A stretch of DNA of 64,000 bases from Aquilaria yunnanensis (GCA_039654915.1 CM077597.1:25642001-25706000); one strand, 5' to 3'. Counted from the stretch's first letter, positions 35,670 through 47,400 are shown. Notes: a model not told the origin generated them from the sequence alone. Translations and numbers: made by a program.

Positions 35670-38599
35670 TGTAACGCCCGGACAATCCAAAGTGATTAGG
35701 TCCCGGGTTAAATGGATTTGGAGCATAAGAATTTTTCCTTAATTAGGAATTTAGCTCAATTAAATTGAGAAGACAATATGGCATGTGCATAATTGAGTGT
35801 TGAACATCTTAAAAATAAGCTTGGCTTAGGCCAAGAGAAATAGTAATGAAAATGGTGGTTTTTAAAGAAGAGGGACTAAATTGACCAAAGGGATTTTTAG
35901 TGGTTGGGCTCAATTGCCCAAATTTAGAAAGTTGGAGGACTAAAGGGGGAATTATGCCATTTTAATGGCCTTGGATGCCTTAGCCAGCCATGCCCCTCCA
36001 ATTCCCAATATTTTATGTCACCTTCCTCCAAATCCTACTATTTTAATCCACCTCCCATCCTTAGTCATCACCTTGGATTCTTTCTTCACCTACTTTTGGC
36101 TTTTTCTACCAAACTTACCCAAAAGTCTTCCAATTAGTCTTCATTTCTTTTAATCTTGTCTCCCACTCATTTCAAACACATTATTAATTTCCTATTATTT
36201 TAATCCACCTCCCATCCTTAGTCAAGACTTTGGATTCTTTCTTCACCTACATGTCTCCTACTTTTGACTTTTTCTACCAATTTACACAAAAGTCTTTCAA
36301 TTAGTCTTCCATCCATTAAATCTTGTCTCCCACTCTTCCAAGCACATTATACACTCATTTTCCTTCCCATATGGCTGGCCATCACCTTCCCACACATTAA
36401 AACATAATCAACCTACTCATTCAAAGCCATTTGCTCTCAAACTCTCTCCTTCTCTCTCCATTTTCTTCCATACCAAGTCTCACCATTCCAAACACATTTT
36501 CAACTCTTTTCCTCATCTAAATATTCGTCCATAGCCAGAAATAATCATTTCTCAAATTAAAACCAAGTATTCTTGGTTGAATTCAAGCTCTAAGACCATA
36601 AAGAGCAAGAATCAGGTGAAGAATTCAAGGAAATCCAAGGAGGAAAATTTAGCCATTTCCATTTCTTGGAGGTTTTAAACTCTACTCAAGGAACTCTTTG
36701 TGTGATTGAGTTCCTAAGTTCATTAGAAGCAAGAAATCAAGAAGAAGCTTGAAGAACATCAAGCACAAGAAATTGGTCTTACCTCTTCTGTGAGGTTCTG
36801 CAAGTGTACACCAAGTGTTCTTGGTATTTTGTGTTATTTGAGTTAATCACCAAGTGTTCTTGGTATCTTATGGTTACTAATAAAATTCGGCCCATCTTGG
36901 TTCTTATGCTAGAAAACAATTTCTAGAGTCAACAAGCAAGGAAAATGAAGGAAAATAAGCTTCTAAAGCTTTCGGTGTTGTGGGTAAGGATTCCTATACT
37001 CACTTTATTGCATGGTATAATTCCATGGCCTTTTTATGTGAGTATTCGGGCCCCTAGGTGATGGTCAAAGAACCATGTGATCCTAGGAGTGCTAAGAGGG
37101 CTTAAGTTATGTTATTGCTTCGGCAATTCTGTTTTGCTCATGAGCTAAGTTAAGTAAGCAAGCATTATGGGCTAGGAGTTAAGGCGGCCACCTTAATTCC
37201 TATGCTAAGTGAGCTCTCCGAAAACATTAAGTATATGAAATTAATGAACTAAAACTTGAGGGATGCTTGCTGCCCTTCTGTGAACAAAGTGTTAAGTGGC
37301 GTGTGTTTGTGTGCTTCTTTGATTTGTTGTGCATGCTAACCCCCGATTATGATATTATTGCTATATGCATGTATCTTTTTGTTTTCTTTGTCTTTATGTT
37401 TCCTTTGCAGGAATAAGGATTATTTTGCCATTACATTCTTGGCATATGTTAGGCCTTGGAGGCCATAAGTTAGGCATTGGATGCCACGGAATCCTTATTG
37501 AGTTTTATAACTCACCCGCCCTACTCTACTTTTGTAGGTAAAGGTTTGCTTGAAAGATCAAGCTAAAAGTCTTGAGTACTCTTTCTGTATTCTAAGGTTG
37601 GATTTGTGTATGGTATTGCTCAAAATATTCTAAGTATTCTAAGTATATAAGCTGATTGTAAACAAGCTAAAAAAATGTGGACTTTCTGTGCAGGACTTGA
37701 AGTCTTAGAATTGTGGGAACAAGGTCTATTAAGGTGGAAATTTGTGTTCCATGGCTTTGTGAATTTATGGGTTGCTTTTAAGCATGTTTTTGTTGGTCTA
37801 ACTTTAGTGACCAAATTATGGACTTAGCTAAAATTTGGCCAAAACTTGGCTTTGGGCTTGTATTATGGACTTGGACATTTTCGGGTATTTTTATTGCTTG
37901 GTGGACTTACCAAGGCCCATGCATGAATTTATGGGTTATGTTTTCATGAAATTTGAAGCATGTTGAAATTGGGCTTAAATAAGAACTTAAAAATTTTGAT
38001 TTTATTCTTGGTTAATTTTGGGCCATATGCATGTTAAGTACTAAAAGGCCCATAAGCCCATGTCTATGTTAAAAGCATGCAATGTTTGGCTATGTATGCT
38101 CATTTAGTAAAGAACATGCAAGTAAACTTAGAAAAAGCATGAAATTGGATGCTTGTGTAAAGTTTGGCTAATAAGAAATTTAAATGCACGTATGTGAATT
38201 AATACATGCCTAAGCATTAGTTGCATTTAAAGGCATTAAGTGATTATGTGCACTAGTGAACTCCAAAACGCATAAGCATGCAAAGCATATGCATGAAAAT
38301 AAGTTTTTAAACTTAAGTTGGTATTTTAGTTGCCATGCATATTCTTGGCTAAGCTCGGTAAAGACCATGAAAATGAACACATGAAATCCACATAGGCACT
38401 AGCTTGTTTCTGAGAGCACATCAACTTAACCTTAATTAAAGAACTTAACGAGCTAGTACCGATAAGTATCCTGGGGTTCGTGCCCATAAGTCTTAGTGAG
38501 TTTTAAAAGCCCCTTCTGTGTAATGAAAACTTCCGCTGCATGTTTAAAAAAAAAAAAAAATCAGGCCCAAATGGGCCAGGGGCAGTTTAGGGCATGACA
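35670..38599 (+). mobile_element. Solo LTR (2.9 kb) in element F gag
   Basis: It begins TGTAACGCCCGG and ends GGGCATGACA, flanked by the perfect duplication CTTTC (35665-35669, 38600-38604). Gag sequence of element F continues across the two sides, so this is an insertion. There is no PBS, PPT or coding domain: a solo LTR, most likely of a large-LTR chromovirus. It contains a ~156-bp tandem duplication (36037-36350) and an A15 run near 38546. The plus orientation is inferred from layout shared with the LTR at 58275 and is moderately sure. Confidence 0.88.
36037..36350 (+). repeat. Tandem duplication of ~156 bp inside solo LTR
   Basis: Two adjacent copies share the words TTTTAATCCACCTCCCATCC, GGATTCTTTCTTCACCTAC, AATTAGTCTTC and AATCTTGTCTCCCACTC in the same order. 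The second copy has a small insert (ATGTCTCC). It arose inside the LTR by local duplication. Confidence 0.85.
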
Positions 38600-39250
38600 C
38601 TTTCTCCCAGTTCTCTTCATATTTTGCCTTTAAAACTTGTTTGTGTGGTCCTCCACCATATTTCTACACTATCTTCCAACTTGAAGGTAACCAAGCACAC
38701 CTTTTATGTTGAGGTCAGTCCATTCTATTAAAGACTTTTTCAAGTTGGTATAACCAATACTCAGCTTCCTTTGGCCCATCCATCTAGTTTAACGACTAGA
38801 GGCTAGATGTTTAGAGGCCTTTCCCGTTGACCCTCTTTCAACTATCATCCATTTCTTCCCACCCTGTGCCTTCTTTCTCTTTTATGCTCCTTTTATCTTT
38901 CACTATTGCTTGTTTTCCTAACATCTTATTCTTCCTCATGTCTCTCTAGCCTCTACCTAGAATGTTCTTTAGGGAATTTTGGGCTCACTTCTACCTAAAA
39001 TATTTCTTTTTTTTTCCTCTCTTTGATTTGACTCTCTTAGCCCTTGGATGCCTTTTTTCTTCATCTTGTTCTTCTTCTAGGGCCATCTTAACTCTACTAG
39101 CTTGTCTTTCATCTTGTTCACCAAATTCTTCCTATTTTTGACCCAATCCTTTTTCCAAACTCTAGTTTTTATTTTAAAAAAAACCTAAAATTCTTTCTTT
39201 GCTAATAGTTTGATTGATCTAGTTTGCTTTGAATCTTATATTGCAACTTG
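38600..39250 (-). pseudogene. Element F gag, N-terminal part
   Basis: On the minus strand EAEYWLYQLEKVFNRMD (near 38770) is followed, after a frameshift, by KVCLVTFKLEDSVEIWWRTT near 38690, the retrotransposon gag core with its WW motif. Then SFKGK...YEENWE runs to the solo LTR junction. Upstream, a charged stretch (EEEQDEEKRHPRAKR) near 39070 marks the gag N-terminal region. I see no LTR or PBS upstream of it before element E begins. Confidence 0.65.
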
Positions 39251-39289
39251 CATCATATTTTTCAATTACAAAATGAGTGACAGTTTTTT

Positions 39290-39856
39290 GCCTTAGGTGA
39301 AACAGGTAAAGAAGTGTTCGGGGTTCATTGATTTCAAGGACAATGCCCAAATAACCTGAGCAAAATGAGCAGCCCATGGACCTTAAGTTGAAGGTCTATG
39401 GTTTGCAATCTCAATTTAGACCGATGCTATCTATGATGAAGGGTATGTAAAAGGAGCAGAAAAAGTTGTAGGATAGTAGCTCTTAATTAACCCCAGGGAA
39501 AGGTGACTTAGATCATGGGAAAAAGAGGGTCCAACAAAGAAAAAGGCTAATATGATTCTATGATAAGTATGAGTTTGAGGAAAAATAGGAGAATTAGAAT
39601 GCAAAACAAACAACCTTCTAGGAGAATGAAAATAGGGCAGCCATGAGTGGATCAAAATCTAAGCTCCATCAAGCTTAAGATTCCTTTATAGCTAAGCAAG
39701 AGTGATCTTGAGGCATACTAGGAGTGGGAAGCAAAACTTGATATGATCTTTGATTGCCACAACTATTTTGAAAAAAAAGAAGCAAAAATAAGTGATTATT
39801 TAGTTTATTGGCACTGCTTTTGTTTTATGGGATCAGATGATGCTTACTAGGAAAAA
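39290..39856 (+). pseudogene. Element E: gypsy gag, 5' part
   Basis: A plus-strand gypsy gag relic. A block near 39720-39790 reads EWEAKLDMIFDCHNYFEKKE, equivalent to the EWE..V..IFDCHNY segment also found in element D1 (43400-43460). It is cut at 39856 by a TRIM and continues at 40748. The region 39300-39700 upstream is basic and charged but has many stops. No 5' LTR is recognised. Confidence 0.65.
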
Positions 39857-40747
39857 TATAACACCCTCAATTCCTACAAGGAAGAAATATGGGATGCCAT
39901 ATTTGGATATACTGATTCAAGTTCCAAACCACAAGCACCTAGTGATTATATTTTTCATAAAGGATAACTCATGGGGTGTGGGTCGGTGTACCGTTAACTA
40001 GTTTTGGACTTAGGTCATTACAGTTGGTATCATAGCCGACCCAGAACCGTAATGATATAGCATACTAGGTGTGCACATGCATTGTCTATTGAGCTAGTCC
40101 TGGATTAGAGGGGTTACTTGGCTAGGGGCCAAATGATCCAATTAGAAAGGTTATTGGTCTAGGGGACCAAGTAATCTGAGCGACCCTAATGAGGGCATGG
40201 GGTATATAAGAGGGGAGTTTGTAACACTCCCATATCCCACATACGAGAAATATAGGAAGTCTTATGTGGATATATAGGCTTAAGTTCCAGAGCACAAACA
40301 CCTAACTCTTATCCTTTTTAAAAAGGATAGCTCATGTGGTATTGGTAGGTGTTTCATTGACCAGTTCTAGACTTGGCTTGTTAAAGATGGTATTAGAGCT
40401 AACTCAAGATCATGATGTTGTGGCGTACTACGTGTGCACAAGCATTGTCTTTCAGTGCAAATCCCAGATTGGAGAGGTTACTTGGTCGAGTGTGAAGTGA
40501 TCTGATTATAGAGGTTTCTGGTTTGGGGAACCAAGTGATCCATTTGACCCCAACAATGAAAATAGGTAAATAAGGGTGGTTTGTAACACCTTCATGTTCC
40601 ACATGGGAGAAATGTGAAAAGCATTATAGGGATATATAGATTCAAGTTACAAAGCAGAAACACCTAGCACTTATCCGTTTTGTAAATGATAGCCCATGTG
40701 GTATGGGTAGGTGTTTCATTAACCAGTTCTAGACTTAGTTTGTTACA
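39857..40747 (+). mobile_element. Multimeric TRIM: LTR-internal-LTR-internal-LTR
   Basis: Three direct repeats of 166 bp (39857-40022, 40220-40385, 40582-40747) start TGTAACAC (first copy TATAACAC) and end TTACA (or TTAAA). They are separated by non-coding internals of 197 and 196 bp. Each internal begins with a PBS-like GTTGGTATCATAGC or GATGGTATTAGAGC and ends with a purine tract (AAGAGGGGAGT). These are the features of a terminal-repeat retrotransposon in miniature, here as a tandem dimer sharing the middle LTR. It lies in the gag of element E. Flanks AAAAA and TAAAA are a possible 5-bp duplication with one mismatch. Confidence 0.88.
40023..40037 (+). promoter_or_regulatory. TRIM primer-binding site
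   Basis: GTTGGTATCATAGCC directly follows the first TRIM LTR. It is close to the initiator-Met tRNA type TGGTATCAGAGC (one mismatch). The second internal has ATGGTATTAGAGC at 40387-40399. Confidence 0.75.
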
Positions 40748-41860
40748 TAAAAGAACTAAGAAAGGTTAATATAAACATAAAAAATTTAAGGGCTTTGATG
40801 GAAATGAGGTTTTTTCCAAGTTATTAGTATACCAAGCCTTACCAAAAGCTTAAAAGGTTGACAGAATACTTTAGGTTAGTAAAGGATTATTTAAACGAGA
40901 GGAATATGGTGTTGATTCTTGCTAATGTTGGTGAGGACCTATAGGCTACAATAGCTAGATCCTTACACGGCCTACAAACCAAAATAAAAAACATTGTTGA
41001 GTTACAACCCTATGTGGAGTTAGAGGACATGTTGCACATAGCCATCAAGGTGGGTAAACAACTGAAGAAAGGAAGGGTAGCAAGGTATGCTCTAAGTGGG
41101 AGATCTAATTGGAGGCAAACATGGGGTAAAGATGCTAAGGAAGAGCCATTGAAAAGCAAGGGCGAGGCTTCCATAAGAAAATAAAGTATGTTGTGTCTAA
41201 AAAAAAGGGTACCCTTACATGAATTCCCAATGTTTGAAAATAAAGACATTGAATTTTTTAAGTGCAAATGGAAGGGGCACATTTTATCTTAGAAAGTAAA
41301 CAAGAGGACCATGATAATAAATGATAAAGGTGTGATTACAACTAAACATGAATCTGGCTTAGAGGACTTGACAAAAAAAAATTTGTTGATGAAGAGTACC
41401 CAATAGTGGGAGAATTAGTGTGGAAACCAAGGAGGAAAAGGATGAAAGGGAGAACATCTTCCACACAAGATACCACATTAAAGGTAAGGTATGTGTTTTA
41501 ATTATTAATGTAGGGAGTTGCACTAATGTTGCCAATACTATGTAAAGAAACTACACCTTCCCACACTAAAACACCTTACTTCTTATCATTTGTAATATTT
41601 GAAGCCAAGGTAACAAGGCAGATCCTAGTTTGTTTTAAGATTAAAAAGTGCAATGATGAGGTGTTATGGGATGTAGTAGTAATGCAAGCTAGTAATGTTT
41701 TGTTTGGTGGACTATGAAAATTGGAAAAGAAGTGGTGTATAATCATTGAATGATGCAAAGGTACCTTGGAAGATCAATTTAGGTCCACTGACAAGAAGGA
41801 GAGCTAATGAGATACAACAAGCCCTTCTAGGACTCATTAAGTAGCATTTTGATACATCGC
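40748..41860 (+). pseudogene. Element E gag 3' part and protease relic
   Basis: Gag resumes after the TRIM. Near 40965-41080 it reads HGLQTKIKNIVELQPYVELE and DMLHIAIKVGKQLKK, the 'VELQ.YVELEDM.H.A.KVE.QL' block shared with element D1 (43760-43850). The protease region near 41450-41600 has a NVGSCTNVA-like stretch in the LIIDGGSCTNVAS position followed by KLHLPTLKH. Stops are many. The downstream end near 41860 passes into DNA that precedes the 5' LTR of D1. Confidence 0.65.
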
Positions 41861-41947
41861 AAGCAAGCCTGGAGACACTTCAGTGGATGTTCATCATTCT
41901 TTTCTATAGGTTTATATCACATTTCTTGAGGTCTAAGTAGCTGTAAA

Positions 41948-42467
41948 TGTCACATGCCTACAAAAGCCTCAAAGAGCCTCTAAGGGCCTAGTAAGGAAAC
42001 CCTTAAGTGCAAACCAAGGGCGCCAGCCAATTTTCCTAGATTTTTCCAGTTTAATTTGTTATTTTTAAGTCTTACAAGGAATATTTTGCATGTGCCAAAG
42101 GCACACATTTTTTACTTGTTTTGGAGTGTTTTTGTGTGCTAAGTATCCCAAACCTTGGTGGAGTTGTACCTTGAACCTAGCATAGGATTTCCAATTCTTG
42201 TATGACTTGTTCCATTGAACCCTCAGATGACTTTCAAGATAGGGAAATCAATATACAATTCACTTTATGCATGTTATCTTTTTAGTTCCTATTAAACTAT
42301 TATACTAATTAAATTTTCTAACTTTTATGCAGGATTTCCATTTTATCATCCATTTCAATCTACATTGTTAGGTTAGGTTGGGGATCTTAACGTGCTAGGT
42401 ATTATCTTTGGAGCTTGAAAAATCTTGAAAGTGTTTCTTGCTTGCAATGGCAAGTGGGTTCATATCA
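41948..42467 (+). mobile_element. 5' LTR of element D1
   Basis: The 3' boundary is set by the PBS at 42470: the LTR ends CATATCA. The 5' boundary is a guess at TGTCACATGCC (41948); TGTAAATG at 41942 is an alternative. The length of about 520 bp suits a small-LTR gypsy. The partner 3' LTR is not in the window. Confidence 0.55.
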
Positions 42468-42469
42468 AG

Positions 42470-42481
42470 TGGTATTAGAGC
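42470..42481 (+). promoter_or_regulatory. Primer-binding site of element D1
   Basis: TGGTATTAGAGC differs by one base from the initiator-Met tRNA type TGGTATCAGAGC. It lies two bases after the LTR end and fixes the plus orientation. Confidence 0.8.
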
Positions 42482-43090
42482 TACAAGTTCCATCCCAGAC
42501 ATAGCTATCTTTATCTTCTCAACTCCTAATTTTTTATTTTCTTTTCCTTCCTATTTCCATTTATTTTTTATTCTTTCCCTTTCTAAAAAGTAAAAAAATA
42601 ATAATTCTACTAAATTTTGTTGTTTTCTTGCATGCAGCCCAAGGAATGACCAAAACCTCTAGTTTTTGTTAAAGCTTCAGTTGCATTTTCTTGTGTCAAG
42701 TTCTTTGTTTTGTTGAACATCCAATTTCCAAAAAAAACAACAAAACAAAGGAAGATTCTTCAAGAAATAAGAAAAAAAGAAGAAAAATTTTTGCATGGAC
42801 TACTTGGTTTTTGCATGATTTCCAAGCAAACCTTAGTTGTAACAACCCTCAGTTATGGGAGCTTCTTTTACCTACTATTTTGCCACATTCTTTGATTTCA
42901 ATTCAAGATTTTTTTACCTAGTTTTTAAACTTGCAAAAGAGTTTTGAAAGCTTTTGTGTGCCTAAAGTAGTTCATGTACAACTTTGGAAAGAAAATGTCA
43001 TGAAGCAAATTTTCACTAAAAATTTGAGTGAGAGAGCTTTGTGAGGAACATTGTATTTTAGGATGCTTGAATCTAAAGGAGACAATTGAT
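42482..43090. other. Element D1 leader
   Basis: This is the untranslated stretch between PBS and gag, AT-rich with A and T runs. Short ORFs (for example 42691-42921) are low-complexity and unconvincing. Confidence 0.5.
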
Positions 43091-43093
43091 CAA

Positions 43094-44003
43094 TGATGGA
43101 GGTGATCCTGGGTAAGATTAGAAAGATACCAATCAAGTTTAAAGAAAGTAATGCAGGATGAGCTAGACAATAGCAAAGATTGGAGGAGTTAAGCTCTAAA
43201 AAGACTCAAGGTTTAGCACATCTAAAAGTATGTCCAAGAAAGCACCATCTAAGTGCCAAGAGGACGTTGGTTCTGAGGAAGATCTTGTAAGTACCAACTA
43301 ACCATGAAATCTGTGAGAGGGGCCTCAAAAGAAGGTAGCAACATGGACACCATAAAGATCAAAATTCCATTTTTTAGAGGGAGGAATGATCCTAAGGCGC
43401 ACTTTGATTGGGAAGTTATGACCAACATGATTTTTGAATGTCATGATTACCCTAAGGAGATGAAGGTAAAGTTTGCTGCTCTTGAGTTTATTGATTATGC
43501 TAATGATTGGTGGAATTTACTGGTGGTTAGTAGGTGAAGAAACTGAGAAAAAGCCTATTCAAACTTGGAGTGACATCAAGGCCATTATAAGGAGGAGGTT
43601 TGTGCCATATTATTATTAAAGAGTTGTATCAATGGCTACAAAGATTGACATAAGGATCCAAGTCTATAGAGGACTATAATAAGGAGATGGGGACTATCAC
43701 GATTAGCATTAACATAAAAGAGGAATGGGAGGCTACCATGGCAAGACTCTTGAATGTGTTCAACTATGAGATTGCTAATGTTGTAGAGCTTCATCAACAT
43801 GTGGACATTGAAGATTTCGTGTATGTTGCCATTAAAGTAGAGAGACAACTTAAGAGAAGTTTAGCACCCAAGCTTGGTGAAAGCAACCAAGGAGCAAAGA
43901 AGGCAAGAATGAGGCACCTAAGGCTTGGTCCACACCCTCAAGAAAAAACAATTCACCATGACCAAAAGAAGGCACCACCACACCTAAATCTTTTACTAGA
44001 CTA
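43094..44003 (+). pseudogene. Element D1 gag
   Basis: A gypsy gag. The first clear open stretch (43304-43537) has IKIKIPFFRGRNDPKAHFDWE and then FECHDYPKEMKVKFAALEF and DYANDWWNLL, the WW motif of retrotransposon gag. A second open stretch (43687-44004) has EEWEATMARLLNVFNYEIAN, VVELHQHVDIEDFVYVAIKV and ERQLKRS. This corresponds to the block in element E at 40965-41080, so D1 and E are related gypsy copies. A frameshift and stop lie between the stretches (43537-43686). It forms the particle shell. Confidence 0.75.
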
Positions 44004-44611
44004 ATAAGTCTCAAGTGTTTTTGGTACAAGGGCAAGGGACATGGTGCTGTTGATTATTTTAACACAAGGGCTATGATCTTGAACAAAAAGTAAGATAGTG
44101 ACATATAGAGAAGGGTCTAATTATGATGATGGGGAGATGCCTCATCCATTGAAAGATGCAGCAGATGAAGAATAGTAGCCTAACGTTAAGGTCACTGTTG
44201 TAACTGAAAATGCCATAAATATGCAAGGTAAGGATGAGGAGGACCAAAGAGAGAACATATTTCACATAAGGTGCAAGGTGAAGGATAAGGTATTTAGCTT
44301 GATTATTGATGAAAGGAGCTACACTAAAGCTTCTAATAGTACCTTGGTGCAGAAGCTATAACTTCCCACGAGCAAACATCCAAATCCATACTAGTTGCAA
44401 TGGTTGAACAATGCTAGAGAAGTGAAGGTAACCAAGCAAGTGCTTGTGAGCTTTTCAATTGGAAAGTTTGAGGATGAGATAATGTGTGATCATGTTCTTT
44501 TGCAGGCTAGTCATATTTTATTAGGAAGGCCCTAGCAACATGATAAGAGAGTTACTCATGATGGCTTTAGGATCAATTGCTCTTTTATGTTCAAAAGCAA
44601 GCTAGTCACAC
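44004..44611 (+). pseudogene. Element D1 zinc knuckle and protease
   Basis: After gag a CFWYKGKGHVAIDYFN segment near 44015 is a decayed CCHC knuckle. Near 44240-44340 it reads HIRCKVKDKVFSLIIDERSY, in the place of the LIIDGGSCTN active site: the Asp is present but the following Gly is Glu. KLXLPTSKHPNPY, then LQWLNNAREVKVTKQVLVSF and ILLGRP (near 44515), follow in the normal order, ending with VTHDGFRINCSFMFKSK. It is cut at 44611 by an inverted Athila-like LTR fragment. Confidence 0.75.
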
Positions 44612-45895
44612 TGGTGCGTTAGTAGTTAACAAACAAACCTTTCAACTACACTAGTAAAAAATGTGGATGTGTCAAATCTTTACATACTAAAAAATATGTG
44701 AACCTACAATTAAGGCCTATCATCAAAGTATAGTAGTGACAAGTACTACGATCATTTTACCCAAGAAACAGTGGTTGTCTACCTTACTTTACTTTTCTCT
44801 ATTATCTAACCAACAATTAAAAAATTGTATTTAACTAACCACTATAATTTAACTAAACCAAATTGATGCAGTAAAATAAACTACTAACTATTGATCGGTA
44901 GCAAAAAACAATTAAGACAATCAACAATAAGAAACCTCATACTTAGAAGTGAATCCCCTTAGAAATTCTTTTATGTTGGTTTTACTTTGGTTTAATAGGA
45001 TTGTGCTTTACTTGGATTGGGGAGTACTACCAAATGTAGATTAGCCCCCTATTATACCTATTAAACTAACCTTATTCTTAAGTCACCATTAGGGTGTCTT
45101 GGCCTACAGTGCTTCCTAAGAACGTATTACAAGTCCTACAACCTACTACAAAGTTTCACCCTAGTCAAAGGTATTATATCGCACCTATTACTCTCGATTA
45201 TGATAATATCCCTTCTATCCAATGATGAACCATGACAAACAATACTGAATACTACCTGATGCATGTTCATCATCCCACAATGAATTAATAGGCTAGCTAC
45301 TATTAATGAATGTATCAAAGAAAACTGGATAAATCAAAAGAAAAACACATAACATATTAAACCAAAAAACAATCACAATTACAAAATCATCATTGGATTC
45401 ATCTACTCTAAGCATGAGTAGGAAAAGTTTAGCTCATAATGCTGTTAAATAATAGAATAGAATCAAAAAAAATTAAGAAAAGAATTATCCATGGCTGAAT
45501 TTCTTCTTCTCCAAGAAATCTTCAATTCGGCATTAATAAAATGGTGTTGATCATCGGAACTGCCTCTAACAACCTTTCTCCATAAAAAAACTCTTTTTTC
45601 TGTGTTTGTTTGCTTTTTTTTTTCCCTTTTCCTTATCTCTCTTCAAAATAACCTGAGAAACCCTTAAACTATGACAAACATGGTCTAGTACATGGCCATG
45701 TTAAAGGCCATGTAACTGCTCTAAAACTTAAAATCTTTCCAATTTAAACAAGCTTTGGAACATGGGCATGTAACTCAGACACTGTTATGTAATAGAGCAT
45801 GTTAAGCACTACATGGGCATTTAGCAAGACCTGTCTACTCCAAAATCTTGCCAAAACTTGCAATTCAAATCCAAAACTTTTTGCCAAACCAAGCA
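44612..45895 (-). mobile_element. Athila-like LTR fragment, minus orientation
   Basis: Reverse-complement match to the LTR of element A. The left end, TGGTGCGTTAGTAG then AACAAACCTTTCAACTACACTA, corresponds to the LTR end, and ATGTGGATGTGTCAAATC (44661) matches the complement of 7754-7771. The right part (45660-45890) matches the CATGGCCATGT-rich LTR beginning. About 130 bp of the LTR start are missing at the right. It lies between the PR of D1 and the IN of D2. There is no internal DNA attached, so it is a truncated solo LTR or deletion remnant. Confidence 0.75.
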
Positions 45896-45919
45896 AGAAT
45901 AGTCTGCTATGCCTATGGC

Positions 45920-47400
45920 ATAAATGGCATAAGTGGGATGAAGCCCAAATCTACACATTGACAATCCAATCAGAATGGATTAAAGAGGTCAGAAAGGCAT
46001 AGGAGACAGCTCCTATTTTGAAAAGGATATCAAAAGGGTAAAAAGGTTCCTTGTATGAAACCTTTGCCTACAAGCAAGGATTACTATACTTCAAGGACCG
46101 AATCCATGTGCTTAAAGGACCAAAACTCAGGGATGAAATACTAGAAGAAGCTCACACAAGCAAGTTAAACATCCATCCAAGAAGTGAGAAAATGTATAAA
46201 GACTTGAAGACTCACTTCTAGTGGCCAAATATGAGGAGAGACATAGTTACTTATGTCTCCAAATGTGCCATATGCTAGAGGGTAAAGGTAGAGCACCAGA
46301 AGCCAATTGGTACCCTACTGACTCTACCTATACCAGTGAGGAAGTAGGGCAACATAACCACAGACTTTTTGACTAGATTGCCTATAACCTGATTAAGGCA
46401 TGATACAATCTAGTTCATTGTGGATAGGGGAACCAAATGTGCCCAGTTCTTACCTATGAAACTCACAGATTCTCTAGAGAAGTTAGCTCAGATCTATATC
46501 CAAGAGATAGTGAGGCTACATGGAATACCAAATTCCATTGTACCTGATAGAGATCCAAGATTTTCAGCTTGGTTTTGGAGTGCTTTTCACAAAGTACTAG
46601 GTACCAAAATCCACCCGAGTATTGTTTATCACCCTCAGACTGATGGGCAAACTGAAAGGGTGATACAGATTTTGAAAGACATGCTCAGGAGCTATGTGTT
46701 GGATTTCAATGGTGAATATTGCCAACACTTGCCATTGGTGGAATTCTTATATAATAATAGTTATCAAAGCACCGTTGGCATGGCACCTTATGAAGCATTA
46801 CATGGAAGAAGGTGCATGACACCCCACTGTTGGGTGGAAGCCTCAGATAGGCTCGAGTGGGGTCCCAAAATTATTGAGGAGACTACTACCAAAATCAAGA
46901 AGGTTCAAGAAAGATTAAAGGCAACCAACGAAAGAACCACAGCCTATGTCAATAAAGCAAGGAGAGACTTGGAGTTTGAAGTTTGTGGCAATGTTTGGCT
47001 GAAATTTGCACCAACCAAAGGCACTATCAAATTTCGTAGAAGAACCAAGTTAGCTTCAAGATATATAGGCCCTTATGAGATCTTGCATAGAGTTGGCAAG
47101 GTAGCATACAGGTTAGCTCTACCACTAAGCATGTCAAGTGTTCATAATGTTTTTCACATCAGTATTCTTAAAAAGTGTCTATTGGACACAAAGCATGCTA
47201 TTGTTGTGGAAGACATACAGTTGGAACCTAACTTGACATATGAAGAAAAACCTATAGCTATGTTATCCAAGGATACCCGAAGGTTAAGAAACAAGCTCAT
47301 TCCCATGGTTAAAGTTCAGTAGTCACACTACTCTAAAAGAGAAACAACCTGCGAAACTGAGAAATACCTTATGGATAGGTATCTTACAGAATACCCGAAG
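45920..47400 (+). pseudogene. Element D2 integrase with chromodomain
   Basis: This is the best-preserved pol piece in the window; 300 codons are open at 46420-47322. The zinc-binding region has EEAHTSKLNIHPRSEKMYKD and CAIC (46150-46280). The core has IVDRGTKCAQFLP, then IVRLHGIPNSIVPDRDPRFS, IHPSIVYHPQTDGQTERVIQ with the catalytic Glu in the TDGQTE block, and GMAPYEALHGRRC. The C-terminal GPYEILHRVGKVAYRLALP and HNVFHISILKKCL (47070-47180) precede a chromodomain tail (47230-47400). Stops replace expected Trp/Gln (HF*WP, IC*RV, RK*GN, VQ*SH). It is Tekay/Del-like, not the lineage of D1 gag. Confidence 0.88.

Noticed and set aside
38546..38560. A15 run as the poly(A) tail of a LINE or processed pseudogene
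   Set aside because: It lies 40 bp inside an LTR whose ends are fixed by the CTTTC duplication.
42691..42921. 76-codon ORF as a host gene exon
   Set aside because: Lies in the leader of a gypsy element between PBS and gag, Lys/Asn-rich by AT bias, no recognisable domain.
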